Below are positions 1 to 8,712 of a stretch of DNA of 64,000 nt, piece after piece. The stretch is from assembly GCA_963800335.1 (NCBI GenBank), contig CAWDAN010000001.1, forward strand, positions 926,714 to 990,713, given 5' to 3'. A program made the translations under genes and the position numbers. The stretch is from Flavisphingopyxis sp963800335 (lineage in GTDB: Bacteria > Pseudomonadota > Alphaproteobacteria > Sphingomonadales > Sphingomonadaceae). The notes beneath the pieces are model-generated. The model saw nothing but the letters and a program-made list of their open reading frames with translations. It was not told the DNA's origin and did not search any database. The first letter of the stretch is position 1. Each line of letters starts with the position of its first letter.

Positions 1-257
1 GCAAGCTCGACGCAATCGAGGTCGAGGGCGCTGCCGGCGGCGGCCTCGTCAAGGTCCGCGCGACCGCCAAGGGCCGGATATTGGGCGTGTCGATCGACGA
101 CAGCCTGATCGTGCCCGCCGACAAGCAGATGCTCGAAGACCTGATCGCCGCCGCGTTCAACGACGCCCGCGCCAAGGCCGACACCGCGAGCAACGAGGAA
201 ATGGGCAAGGCGACGCAGGGCATGCCGCTGCCGCCGGGCTTCAAGATGCCGTTCTGA
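1..257 (+). CDS. ybaB: YbaB/EbfC family nucleoid-associated protein (C-terminal part, 5' truncated by window)
   Basis: The reading frame enters from the left edge and ends in TGA at 255-257, giving about 84 C-terminal residues. They show the YbaB/EbfC pattern: a beta strand ending in KVRATAKGRI, then LGVSIDD, then the helix KQMLEDLIAAAFNDARAKAD, and a Met/Pro/Gly-rich tail ending LPPGFKMPF. Family members are dimeric DNA-binding proteins of about 110 residues that often lie next to recR or dnaX. The N-terminal third is missing only because the window starts inside the gene. A 153-base gap separates it from lon; I see no convincing terminator or sigma-32 box there. Confidence 0.85.
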   Translation, partial: KLDAIEVEGAAGGGLVKVRATAKGRILGVSIDDSLIVPADKQMLEDLIAAAFNDARAKADTASNEEMGKATQGMPLPPGFKMPF

Positions 258-410
258 TAAACCACAGCCTCGCGGCATTAATGTAGCAAGTACGTTAATC
301 CTGCGGTGTTACAGCGGCGTATTCGCCGGGTTCGGCCATTGAACCGACCGCACCGCGCACACATATTGTGGATCGGAGCGCCCTCTCGCGCTCTCACGTC
401 CGGAGTGAGA

Positions 411-2810
411 ATGAACCAGAAATTTCCCCTGTTGCCGTTGCGCGACATCGTCATCTTCCCGCAGATGATCGTGCCTTTGTTCGTCGGCCGCGACGCCTCG
501 GTCGTCGCGCTCGAACGCGCGATGGAATCGGACAAGCAGATTTTCCTCGTCGCACAGCTCGACCCGGCCGAGGACGATCCCGGCCGTGACGACATGTACG
601 ACCTCGGCGTGCTCGCCACCGTGCTGCAGATGCTCAAGCTTCCCGACGGCACCGTCCGCGTCCTTGTCGAAGGCAAGCAGCGCGCGCGCCTGACCGACTT
701 GATCCGCGAAGACGATTATCAGGTCGGTGAAGTCGAACTGCTTGACGAGCGCGAACTCGACAGCGTCGAGGCCAAGGCGCTGATGCGCACGGTGACCGAA
801 CAGTTCGAAAACTATTCGAAGCTCAACAAGAAACTGCCGACCGAGACCGCGGTCCAGCTCGGCGAGATCGACGATCCGGCGCAGCTCGCCGATGCGGTTG
901 CCGCCAACATCTCGGTCAAGGTGGCCGACAAGCAGGCGATCCTTAGCGAATTCGATCCGTTGAAACGGCTCGAAATGGTCTTCGCCTTCATGGAGGGCGA
1001 ACTCGGCGTGCTCAACGTCGAGAAGAAGATACGCGGGCGCGTCAAACGCCAGATGGAAAAGACCCAGCGCGAATATTACCTCAACGAACAGTTGAAGGCG
1101 ATCCAGCGGGAGCTTGGCAGCGGCGAGGGCGGCGAGGACGGCGATGAGCTCGCCGAACTGGCGACCAAGATCGAAAAACTGAAAATGTCGAAAGAGGCCA
1201 AAACCAAGGCGCTCGGCGAGCTCAAGAAGCTGCGCGGCATGGCGCCGATGTCGGCCGAAGCGACCGTCGTGCGCAACTATCTCGACATCCTGCTCGGCCT
1301 GCCCTGGGGCAAGAAGACGAAGCTCAAGAAGGACATCGCGGTCGCCCAGAAGGTGCTCGACGACGACCATTATGCACTTGAAAAGGTCAAGGACCGGATC
1401 ATCGAATATCTCGCGGTCCAGGCGCGCACCAACAAACTCAAGGGCCCGATCCTGTGCCTTGTCGGCCCGCCGGGCGTCGGCAAGACCAGCCTCGGGCGCA
1501 GCATTGCCAAGGCGACGGGGCGCGAATTCGTCCGCCAGTCACTGGGCGGTGTGCGCGATGAAGCAGAAATTCGCGGCCATCGCCGCACGTATATCGGCTC
1601 GCTCCCGGGCAAGATCGTCTCGAACCTCAAAAAGGCCGGAACCTCGAATCCGCTGTTCCTGCTCGATGAGATCGACAAGCTCGGCCAGGATTTCCGCGGC
1701 GACCCCGCCTCCGCATTGCTCGAGGTCCTCGATCCCGAACAGAACAACAAGTTCCAGGACCATTATCTCGAGATCGACCTCGACCTCAGCGACGTGATGT
1801 TCGTCACGACCGCGAACACGCTCAACCTGCCGCAGCCGCTGCTCGACCGGATGGAGATCATCCGCCTCGAAGGCTATACCGAGGACGAAAAGGTTGAGAT
1901 CGCCAAGCGCCACCTGATCGCCAAGCAGGTCGAGATGCACGGGCTCAAGGACGGCGAGTTCACGCTAACCGAAGAGGGCCTGCGCGACCTCATCCGTTTC
2001 TACACGCGCGAAGCAGGCGTCCGCACGCTCGAGCGCGAGATCGCGCGTCTTGCCCGCAAGGCGTTGCGCCGCATCCTCGAGAAAAAGACCGAGAGCGTCA
2101 CGGTGACGCCTGAAAATCTTGCCGAGTTCGCCGGGGTGCGCAAGTTCCGTCACGGCGTTGGCGACAAGGAAGACCAGATCGGTGCAGTGACCGGGCTGGC
2201 CTGGACCGAGGTCGGCGGCGAGCTGCTGACGATCGAGGCGGTCACCGTTCCGGGCAAGGGCCAGGTCAAGACGACGGGCAAGCTCGGCGAAGTGATGACC
2301 GAATCGATCCAGGCGGCGATGAGCTATGTGAAGGCGCGCGCGCCGTCGTACGGCATCCGCCCCAGCCTGTTCGCGCGCAAGGACATCCACATCCATCTGC
2401 CCGAAGGCGCGGTCCCCAAGGACGGCCCGTCCGCAGGTGTCGGCATGGTCACCGCGATGATCTCGACGCTGACCGGCGTTGCGGTCCGCAAGGATGTCGC
2501 CATGACCGGCGAAGTCACGCTGCGCGGCCATGTCCTGCCGATCGGCGGGCTCAAGGAAAAGCTGCTCGCGGCGTTGCGCGGCGGCATCACGACCGTCGTG
2601 ATTCCGGCCGAGAACGAAAAGGATCTCGTCGAAATCCCGCAATCGATCCGCGATGCGCTCGAAATCCATACCGCCGAGCATGTCGATGACGTGCTCAAGA
2701 TCGCGCTCACCGCGACGATCGATGCGATAGAGTGGACCGAAGCCGACGAACTGGCGGCGCAGCCATTACCGCATCCGGGCGGCGATGGAAGTGTCCGATT
2801 GCCGCACTAA
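411..2810 (+). CDS. lon: ATP-dependent protease Lon (endopeptidase La)
   Basis: A 799-residue Lon. This cytoplasmic AAA+ protease degrades misfolded and regulatory proteins. The N-terminal substrate-binding LON domain begins FPLLPLRDIVIFP. A coiled region around residues 200-280 is followed by the AAA+ module with Walker A GPPGVGKT near residue 351 and Walker B LFLLDEIDKL near 415. The C-terminal protease domain carries the catalytic dyad: Ser674 in PKDGPSAGVGM and Lys715 in PIGGLKEK. The start is ATG 411 because it follows GGAG at the normal distance and matches the family N-terminus; the frame stays open upstream to 306 but that part is not Lon-like. The hupB gene follows, a common alphaproteobacterial order. 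Confidence 0.97.
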   Translation: MNQKFPLLPLRDIVIFPQMIVPLFVGRDASVVALERAMESDKQIFLVAQLDPAEDDPGRDDMYDLGVLATVLQMLKLPDGTVRVLVEGKQRARLTDLIREDDYQVGEVELLDERELDSVEAKALMRTVTEQFENYSKLNKKLPTETAVQLGEIDDPAQLADAVAANISVKVADKQAILSEFDPLKRLEMVFAFMEGELGVLNVEKKIRGRVKRQMEKTQREYYLNEQLKAIQRELGSGEGGEDGDELAELATKIEKLKMSKEAKTKALGELKKLRGMAPMSAEATVVRNYLDILLGLPWGKKTKLKKDIAVAQKVLDDDHYALEKVKDRIIEYLAVQARTNKLKGPILCLVGPPGVGKTSLGRSIAKATGREFVRQSLGGVRDEAEIRGHRRTYIGSLPGKIVSNLKKAGTSNPLFLLDEIDKLGQDFRGDPASALLEVLDPEQNNKFQDHYLEIDLDLSDVMFVTTANTLNLPQPLLDRMEIIRLEGYTEDEKVEIAKRHLIAKQVEMHGLKDGEFTLTEEGLRDLIRFYTREAGVRTLEREIARLARKALRRILEKKTESVTVTPENLAEFAGVRKFRHGVGDKEDQIGAVTGLAWTEVGGELLTIEAVTVPGKGQVKTTGKLGEVMTESIQAAMSYVKARAPSYGIRPSLFARKDIHIHLPEGAVPKDGPSAGVGMVTAMISTLTGVAVRKDVAMTGEVTLRGHVLPIGGLKEKLLAALRGGITTVVIPAENEKDLVEIPQSIRDALEIHTAEHVDDVLKIALTATIDAIEWTEADELAAQPLPHPGGDGSVRLPH

Positions 2811-2875
2811 GGGGTATCAGGTTGCACTTCGCCACTCTTTTTGGGCGATTTGCGTCGTTTTTTACCGCTTTTGCT

Positions 2876-2904
2876 TTGACATCGGTGGGGAATCGGGCCT
2901 TACT
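2876..2904 (+). promoter_or_regulatory. Putative sigma-70 promoter of hupB
   Basis: A perfect -35 hexamer TTGACA lies at 2876-2881 in the 153-base lon-hupB gap. Seventeen bases further is a weak -10 (CTTACT, 2899-2904). The -35 and the spacing are good; the -10 is only partial. An own promoter would fit the high expression expected of HU. Confidence 0.45.
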
Positions 2905-2963
2905 GCGGCCACCACGCAACGAGTTTGGTAACGACATAAACTTTAGACAGGGGTTCCCAAGGC

Positions 2964-3239
2964 ATGAACAAGCAAGATCTCATTTCGTCGGTCGCTGACA
3001 GCAGCGGTCTGAGCAAGAGCGACGCGAGCCGCGCCGTCGAAGCAGTTTTCGACAGCATCTCGGGTGAGCTGGGCCGCGGCGGCGAAGTCCGTCTCGTCGG
3101 CTTCGGCACGTTCTCGACCTCGCAGCGCAAGGCTTCGACCGGCCGCAACCCGCGCACCGGCGAAACGATGCAGATCAAGGCATCGACCCAGCCCAAGTTC
3201 AAGGCCGGCAAGGGTCTCAAGGACTCGGTCAACAAGTAA
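2964..3239 (+). CDS. hupB: HU family DNA-binding protein
   Basis: A 91-residue histone-like protein of normal HU length, beginning MNKQDLISSVADSSGLSKSD. It has the helix-turn-helix dimerisation part, the GFGTFS segment, and the DNA-gripping arm with the RNPRTGE motif near residues 61-67, ending in a Lys-rich tail. HU dimers bend and compact DNA and support replication and recombination. The gene follows lon on the same strand after a gap with its own likely promoter and is followed by a perfect GC hairpin and tRNA-Val. Confidence 0.97.
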   Translation: MNKQDLISSVADSSGLSKSDASRAVEAVFDSISGELGRGGEVRLVGFGTFSTSQRKASTGRNPRTGETMQIKASTQPKFKAGKGLKDSVNK

Positions 3240-3299
3240 GCATCATGCTGGGCGGGGAGGCATGGCTTCCTCGCTTTTGCCCGGACTGGTCCCGGCGAA

Positions 3300-3325
3300 A
3301 AGGCGGCGCGGAAACGCGCCGCCTT
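3300..3325 (+). terminator. Strong GC hairpin downstream of hupB
   Basis: An 11-bp perfect stem (AAGGCGGCGCG / CGCGCCGCCTT) closes a GAAA tetraloop. The stem is followed by CGGCATGTTT rather than a clean T run, so it may be an imperfect terminator or an mRNA 3'-end stabiliser for hupB. Confidence 0.6.
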
Positions 3326-3431
3326 CGGCATGTTTGGGCGACCGCCATGGCGCGACCGATGGCGACGGATGGGAATCGCCGATTGCCTTTCGCGCACCGC
3401 TTGCCTAGGGAGCGCGTCGCAGGCCCGCCGG

Positions 3432-3506
3432 GGGCGCGTAGCTCAGTGGTAGAGCACACCCTTCACACGGGTGGGGTCGCAAGTTCAATCCTTGCCGCGC
3501 CCACCA
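3432..3506 (+). tRNA. tRNA-Val (anticodon CAC)
   Basis: A full cloverleaf can be drawn by eye: acceptor stem GGGCGCG/CGCGCCC, D arm GCTC/GAGC, anticodon stem CACCC/GGGTG with loop TTCACAC (anticodon CAC, reads GUG), T arm GCAAG/CTTGC with loop TTCAATC. Discriminator A is at 3503 and the CCA end (3504-3506) is encoded. Length is 75 bases. A valine tRNA after hupB is a frequent arrangement in related genomes. Confidence 0.96.
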
Positions 3507-3622
3507 TCCCGGCTCCTGCGTGCGATGCGAGTGTGTCCCGCGCGCCACAGTCCCGCACGGCTTGCGACAGAATGACCAGCGTATTCATAAGCCATTCAAT
3601 GCTGTCGGTTAAAAGGACCGCT

Positions 3623-3964
3623 ATGGCATTCGCATCCGTCTTTTCCAAAACCGCCAAATGGCTCGTGCCAGGCACCCTCGCAGTCCTTTCCTGCGTGGCG
3701 GTTCCGGCTGTTGCGGAGTTGCAGGCGCGCCGCGCCGATCTCTCGCCCGTGCGCGAGGCCATGGCGAGCGGCAAGGTGATGCGGCTTGGCGAGATCATCC
3801 AGATTGCGCGCCAGACCCCGCCTTATGACGAGATGCGCTTTCTCGGCGTCGTCGGCCTCGATGCCGTGCGCCTGCGCTACAAGCTCAAGTTCATGGACGG
3901 CGACCAGGTCGTCTATGTCTATGTCGATGCGCGCACCGGTCGCGTCCTCGGCAGCTCGCGCTGA
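3623..3964 (+). CDS. Secreted PepSY-domain protein upstream of a two-component system
   Basis: A 113-residue protein. ATG 3623 is chosen because AAAAGGA sits six bases upstream. Residues 1-30 look like a signal peptide (Lys near the start, a hydrophobic stretch GTLAVLSCVAVPAVA, Ala-X-Ala cleavage). The rest resembles one PepSY unit: a helix (LGEIIQIARQ), then YKLKFMDGDQVVYVYVDARTGRVLG, where the DARTGRVL strand is the PepSY hallmark. PepSY proteins are periplasmic and in several systems modulate a neighbouring sensor kinase; the regulator and kinase genes directly follow. The link to that kinase is inferred from position only. Confidence 0.75.
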   Translation: MAFASVFSKTAKWLVPGTLAVLSCVAVPAVAELQARRADLSPVREAMASGKVMRLGEIIQIARQTPPYDEMRFLGVVGLDAVRLRYKLKFMDGDQVVYVYVDARTGRVLGSSR

Positions 3965-3973
3965 CTTGCCGGC

Positions 3974-3994
3974 GCGCGAACGACTGGTTCGCGC
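3974..3994 (+). terminator. Perfect hairpin between PepSY gene and response regulator
   Basis: An 8-bp perfect inverted repeat GCGCGAAC / GTTCGCGC with a 5-base loop lies ten bases after the PepSY stop codon. No T run follows. It may be a partial terminator that sets the ratio of PepSY protein to regulator, or an operator; the sequence alone does not decide. Confidence 0.35.
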
Positions 3995-4100
3995 TCCGTC
4001 GATCCGCTGCGGGTCCTTTACATGAACAGCCCAGCCCCTAGATGAAGGTTAACGCCGCGCGCTGAGCCTGCGCGATCGGCCTGCAAGGAGAATGACTGCG

Positions 4101-4766
4101 ATGCGTATCCTGATCGTGGAAGACGAGCCGACCCTGGGTCCGCAGCTCAAGGCGACGCTCGAATCGGCGGGCTATGCGGTCGATCTCGCGACCGACGGCG
4201 AGGACGGACATTTCCTCGGCTCGACCGAAAATTACGATGCCGCAATTCTCGATCTCGGCCTGCCGGTCGTCGATGGCCTCACCGTGCTCGACCGCTGGCG
4301 CAAGGAGGATCGCGATTTTCCCGTCCTCGTCCTGACTGCGCGCGACAGCTGGTCGGACAAGGTTGCCGGGCTCGATGCCGGGGCCGACGATTACCTCGCC
4401 AAGCCGTTCCAGACAGAGGAGCTGATCGCTCGCCTGCGCGCGCTGATCCGCCGCGCATCGGGCAATGCGTCGAGCGAACTCGAAGCCGGCGATGTCCGGC
4501 TCGATACGCGATCGGGCAAGGTCACGCGCGCCGGCGAACCGGTCAAGCTGACCGCGCAGGAATACAAGCTGCTCAGCTATCTGATGCATCACAAAGGCAA
4601 GGTCGTGTCACGCACCGAACTGATCGAGCATATCTACGATCAGGATTTCGATCGCGATTCGAACACGATCGAGGTGTTCGTCACGCGCATTCGCAAGAAG
4701 CTTGGCGCCGATGTCATCACGACGATTCGCGGACTCGGCTACAGCCTCGAAGACCCCCAAGCCTAG
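4101..4766 (+). CDS. OmpR/PhoB-family response regulator (FeuP/PhoP-like)
   Basis: A 221-residue response regulator. The receiver domain (1-115) begins MRILIVEDEP with the acidic pair near residue 10, phospho-acceptor Asp51 in LDLGLPVVDG, Thr in LVLTARD and Lys in YLAKPF. The C-terminal winged helix (about 125-220) includes LTAQEYKLLSYLMHHKG, SNTIEVFVTRIRKKLG and the closing TIRGLGYSLE. ATG 4101 is preferred over ATG 4092 because AAGGAG (4085-4090) is ten bases from the former and only one from the latter. The sensor kinase gene starts 11 bases downstream, so the two form one operon. The closest named families are PhoP and FeuP; the regulon is unknown. Confidence 0.9.
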   Translation: MRILIVEDEPTLGPQLKATLESAGYAVDLATDGEDGHFLGSTENYDAAILDLGLPVVDGLTVLDRWRKEDRDFPVLVLTARDSWSDKVAGLDAGADDYLAKPFQTEELIARLRALIRRASGNASSELEAGDVRLDTRSGKVTRAGEPVKLTAQEYKLLSYLMHHKGKVVSRTELIEHIYDQDFDRDSNTIEVFVTRIRKKLGADVITTIRGLGYSLEDPQA

Positions 4767-4777
4767 GATAAACCCGC

Positions 4778-6187
4778 TTGACCGATGCGCCGACCGAGCC
4801 GATCGCCTCGCCCGTTCCGGCTCCGGGCGAACGGCGCACGACGGGCTCGCTCGGCCGGCGGATGATCGGCGTCGCGACGCTATGGATCGCGATCCTGCTG
4901 ATCGGTGGCGGCGGCGCGCTCGACCGCGTGCTGGTCAACGCGGTGACAAACAACTTCGATTCGAACCTCGAGTATATCCTCTATGCGATGATCCGCACCG
5001 CCGAGATCGACCCGACCGGCGAGGTGCGTTTCGTCGAGCCGCTCGGCGACCAGCGTTTCCTAGAAGCCTATAGCGGCCTCTATTGGCAGATCAGCGGCAA
5101 GGGGCACGAGGCGTTCCCCTCACGTTCGCTATGGGATCGCCAGCTCAAGGCGGGCAAAGCGCAGAGCGGCGACGAGGTGCGCACCTATGACAGCGGTGAG
5201 TTCGACGGCGAGTTGCTGCGCATTGCCGAACGCGACGTCATCTTGCCAGGCTCGAAAGTCCGCTGGCGCTTCCAGGTCGCACAGGATCGCGCGACGCTTG
5301 ACGAACAGATCCGCACGTTGCGCCGCACGCTGGTGCGCAGCTTCGCCGCGCTCGCGATCGGCCTGATCATCATGGCCGCGTTGCAAACGCTCTATGGCTT
5401 GTGGCCGCTCCGGCGGATCCAGACCTCGATCGCACAGATGCGCCGGGGCACGCGCAACCGCGTCACCGCGCCGCTGCCCAACGAAGTCATGCCGATGGTC
5501 GATGAATTGAACGCACTGCTCGCGCACAACGAATTGCAGGCTGAGGAAGCGCGCCGCCACGCGGGCAATCTGGCGCACGCGCTCAAGACGCCGTTGACGG
5601 TGATCACCAACGCTGCGGCGAGCCATGCCGAGGATATCGACGAGACGGTGATGCGCGAGGCGGCAACGATGCGCCGCCATATCGACCATCACCTCGCCCG
5701 CGCCCGCGCGGTCGGTCGGCGCGTGTCGGGGCAGAGTCGGTGCAAGGCCGCCGACAGCGTCGATGCAGTGATGCGCGCGGTCGGGCGGCTCTATCCCGAT
5801 ACGCGACTCGACAGTGACGGCCCGCGCGAGGTCATGGTCCAGGTCGAACGCCAGGATCTTGACGAGATGCTCGGCAACGTGATCGAGAACGCCGCCAAAT
5901 ACGGCGGCGGCAGCGTCTTCGTGACATCGGTGGTCGAGGCCGGTTTTCTCGAAATCCTGACCGAGGATGACGGCCCCGGCATTGCGCCCGCAGACCGGTT
6001 GCGGCTGTTCGATCGCGGCGCGCGGCTCGACACCGAAAAACCTGGTACTGGCTTGGGTCTCGCGATCGTGCGCGACGTCGCGCAGATCTATGGCGGCAGC
6101 GTCACGCTCGAAGACAGCGAGGACCTTGGCGGCCTGCTGGTCCGGCTGCGCTTGCCGTTGGCCCCAATCGAAGCCAGCGAAAACTAG
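4778..6187 (+). CDS. Sensor histidine kinase (HPK, PhoQ/FeuQ-like)
   Basis: A 469-residue membrane kinase. Order of parts: short cytoplasmic N-terminus, TM1 near residues 32-52 (IGVATLWIAILLIGGGGAL), a periplasmic domain of about 140 residues, TM2 near 190-210 (ALAIGLIIMAALQTLYGLW), a HAMP-like linker, the dimerisation helix with phospho-acceptor His in NLAHALKTPLTV near residue 265, the N box NVIENAAKYGG, G1 EDDGPGIAP and G2 GTGLGLAIV. The start is TTG 4778; the preceding regulator's stop forms part of TAGGA nine bases upstream, a usable ribosome site. It is expected to phosphorylate the regulator encoded just before it. The PepSY gene at the head of the cluster may encode a periplasmic modulator of this sensor domain. 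Confidence 0.9.
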   Translation: MTDAPTEPIASPVPAPGERRTTGSLGRRMIGVATLWIAILLIGGGGALDRVLVNAVTNNFDSNLEYILYAMIRTAEIDPTGEVRFVEPLGDQRFLEAYSGLYWQISGKGHEAFPSRSLWDRQLKAGKAQSGDEVRTYDSGEFDGELLRIAERDVILPGSKVRWRFQVAQDRATLDEQIRTLRRTLVRSFAALAIGLIIMAALQTLYGLWPLRRIQTSIAQMRRGTRNRVTAPLPNEVMPMVDELNALLAHNELQAEEARRHAGNLAHALKTPLTVITNAAASHAEDIDETVMREAATMRRHIDHHLARARAVGRRVSGQSRCKAADSVDAVMRAVGRLYPDTRLDSDGPREVMVQVERQDLDEMLGNVIENAAKYGGGSVFVTSVVEAGFLEILTEDDGPGIAPADRLRLFDRGARLDTEKPGTGLGLAIVRDVAQIYGGSVTLEDSEDLGGLLVRLRLPLAPIEASEN

Positions 6188-6238
6188 CATGCAATTGCCC
6201 TTTCGCGCAGGCGGCTGCTCGGCTAACGGGGGCGGGTC

Positions 6239-7250
6239 ATGACCGCCGAAATCCACAGGCTCAAAGGCGCCGCGCCTTCGCTCGACCCCATCATGCGCCT
6301 TGTTGCGAGCGATATGAATGCGGTCAACGCGGTCATTCTCGATCGCATGCAATCACAGATCCCGCTGATTCCCGAGCTTGCCGGCCACCTGATCTCGGGC
6401 GGCGGAAAGCGGCTGCGGCCGATGATCACGCTCGCCGCTTCGCGGCTGCTCGATTATCCCGGCACGCGCCAGCACAAGCTCGCTGCCGCAGTCGAGTTCA
6501 TCCATACCGCAACCTTGCTCCACGACGATGTTGTCGACGGGTCGGACATGCGCCGCGGCAAGCGCACCGCGAACATCATCTGGGGCAATCCGGCGAGCGT
6601 CCTGGTCGGCGATTTCCTGTTCAGCCGCGCCTTCGAACTGATGGTCGAGGACGGGTCATTGAAGGTCCTCAAGATCCTGTCGAACGCGTCGGCGGTCATC
6701 GCCGAGGGCGAAGTCGACCAGCTTACCGCGCAGCGCCAGGTTTCGACCAGCGAGGACAAGTATCTCGCGATCATCGGCGCCAAGACCGCCGCCCTGTTCG
6801 CCGCCGCGGCACGCATCGCTGCGGTGATCGCCGAGCGTGAGGGCGAGGTCGAGGATGCGCTCGACGCCTATGGCCGCAATCTCGGCATCGCCTTCCAGCT
6901 CGTCGACGACGCGATCGACTACGTTTCCGACGAAGCGACGATGGGCAAGGGGGTCGGCGACGACTTCCGCGACGGCAAGGTGACGCTGCCCGTCATCCTG
7001 GCCTATGCGCGCGGCAGCGCCGACGAACGCGCCTTCTGGCATGATGCGATGATGGGGCGGCGCATTTCGGACGACGACCTCAGCCCATGCGACCGCGCTG
7101 CTCGCCAAGCATAACGGCATCGCCGACACGCTCGAACATGCGCGCCATTACGGCCAGCGCGCGATCGATGCGCTCGGCATTTTCCCCGCCGGAGTCGCCA
7201 AGGCGGCGCTCGTCGAAGCGGCCGAATTCGCGGTCTCGCGCGCCTACTGA
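6239..7250 (+). CDS. ispB: All-trans polyprenyl diphosphate synthase (octaprenyl/decaprenyl type), frameshifted
   Basis: A trans-prenyltransferase that makes the isoprenoid side chain of ubiquinone from IPP and an allylic diphosphate. Both aspartate-rich motifs are visible: DDVVDGSDMRRG near residue 99 and LVDDAIDY near 220, plus GGGKRLRP near residue 50. The uninterrupted frame stops early at 7114 after a non-family tail. A one-base gain near 7084-7086 (AGCCCATG for AGCCATG) explains this: in the next frame the expected C-terminus resumes (ATALLAKHNGIADTL ... EFAVSRAY) and ends at TGA 7248-7250, restoring about 336 residues. I annotate the restored span. Confidence 0.88.
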
Positions 7251-7308
7251 CGCAATTTGTGCGACGTCGCGCTTCGCATCGCGGTTTCTTTCGCCTATCG
7301 CGCCGACA

Positions 7309-8712
7309 ATGTCCGACGCCGCCCCCGCCCTGATTGACTCTATCGCGCCCGGCGCGCGGATGGCGGAGATGCGTGCGACGTTGACGCTCGCCTGGCCGTT
7401 GATCCTCGGCAACCTTGCGCAGATGGCGATCAACACGACCGATGTGCTGATCCTCGGGCGCTATGATGTCGAGGCGCTCGGCGCCGCCGCGCTCGGCGTC
7501 AACCTGTTCTGGGCGTTCGGCATCTTCGGCATGGGGGTGGTCACCGCCTCGTCGCCGCTGATTGCGGCCGAGCGCGGGCGGCGCAGCCATGCGGTGCGCG
7601 ATGTGCGCCGCACGGTGCGCCAGGCGGGCTGGGTCGCAGTGTTCATCTCGGTTCCGATCTGGCTGCTGCTGTGGCACAGCGAGGCGATGTTCCGCCTGCT
7701 CGGCCAGCAGGACCAGCTCGCGGTCGATGCCGGGCGGTTTGTCTCGATCGCGATGTGGGGCGTGCTGCCCTTCCTCCTCCATCTCGTCCTGCGGTTTTAC
7801 GTCACCGCGCTCGAGCGGCCGATCTGGGGCCTCGTCGTCACCGCGGGTGCAGTCGTGTTCAACGCCATCGCCTGCTGGGCGCTCGTCTTCGGACGGCTCG
7901 GCCTGCCCGAAATGGGGCTCGAAGGCGCCGCGATCGCCAATGCGCTCGCCAATCTCGTGCTGTTTCTCGGCATGGTTGCCGTCGTCCAGGGCGTCCGGCG
8001 CTTTCGCCGCTATCATCTGTTCGGGCGCTTCTGGCGCGCCGATTGGCAGCGGTTTCGCGAACTGGTCAGGGTCGGCGTTCCGATCGGCCTGATGCTCGCG
8101 CTAGAGATCACGATCTTCAACGCCGCGGTGTTCCTGATGGGGCTGATCGACCTTGCCTCGCTGGCCGCGCACGCGATCGCGATCCAGGTCGCGGCGCTCG
8201 CCTTCCAGGTGCCGTTCGGCATTTCGCAAGCCGCCACCGTGCGCGTCGGCCTATTCTACGGGCGCGGCGATCGTGCGGGCGTCGCGCGTGCCGGCTGGAC
8301 ATCGTTTGCGCTCGGCCTTGCCGCGGCGATAGCGCTGTCGCTCGGCATGGCGCTCGGCGCGCCGTGGATCATCGGTCAGTTTCTCGGCGGCACGGGGCAG
8401 GGCGACCCCGTCGTATTTACGCTGGCGGTCGACTTCCTCCTCGTCGCGGCAGTGTTCCAGCTGGTCGACGCGACCCAGGCGATCGGTGCGGGGGTGCTGC
8501 GCGGCGTCCAGGATACGCGCTGGCCGATGCTGATCGCGCTGTTCGGTTACTGGGTCGTCGGGATCGGCGTAGCCGTCGTTCTCGCCTTCCACACACCGCT
8601 CGCCGGGGTCGGCATCTGGATCGGCCTTGCCGCTGGGCTCGGCGTGGTTGCGGTCCTCCTGCTCGGTCGCTGGATGCTGCGCGACCGGCTCGGGCTCATG
8701 GCCGACCGATGA
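7309..8712 (+). CDS. MATE family efflux transporter (NorM-like)
   Basis: A 467-residue polytopic inner-membrane protein with about 12 hydrophobic segments arranged as two homologous halves, as in MATE drug/sodium or drug/proton antiporters. It begins MSDAAPALID and enters the first helix at LTLAWPLILGNLAQMAINTTDVLILGR, a typical MATE start; the second half opens with VGVPIGLMLALEITIFNAAVFLMG. The frame is open further upstream but that part overlaps the end of the prenyl synthase and is not MATE-like, so ATG 7309 is used. The stop overlaps the start of hrpB (ATGA), which suggests translational coupling. Substrates cannot be predicted. Confidence 0.88.
   Translation: MSDAAPALIDSIAPGARMAEMRATLTLAWPLILGNLAQMAINTTDVLILGRYDVEALGAAALGVNLFWAFGIFGMGVVTASSPLIAAERGRRSHAVRDVRRTVRQAGWVAVFISVPIWLLLWHSEAMFRLLGQQDQLAVDAGRFVSIAMWGVLPFLLHLVLRFYVTALERPIWGLVVTAGAVVFNAIACWALVFGRLGLPEMGLEGAAIANALANLVLFLGMVAVVQGVRRFRRYHLFGRFWRADWQRFRELVRVGVPIGLMLALEITIFNAAVFLMGLIDLASLAAHAIAIQVAALAFQVPFGISQAATVRVGLFYGRGDRAGVARAGWTSFALGLAAAIALSLGMALGAPWIIGQFLGGTGQGDPVVFTLAVDFLLVAAVFQLVDATQAIGAGVLRGVQDTRWPMLIALFGYWVVGIGVAVVLAFHTPLAGVGIWIGLAAGLGVVAVLLLGRWMLRDRLGLMADR

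Noticed and set aside
3245..3964. 239-codon frame running through tRNA-Val into the PepSY gene
   Set aside because: A protein cannot sensibly span a tRNA; only the part from ATG 3623 has a ribosome site, signal peptide and PepSY pattern.
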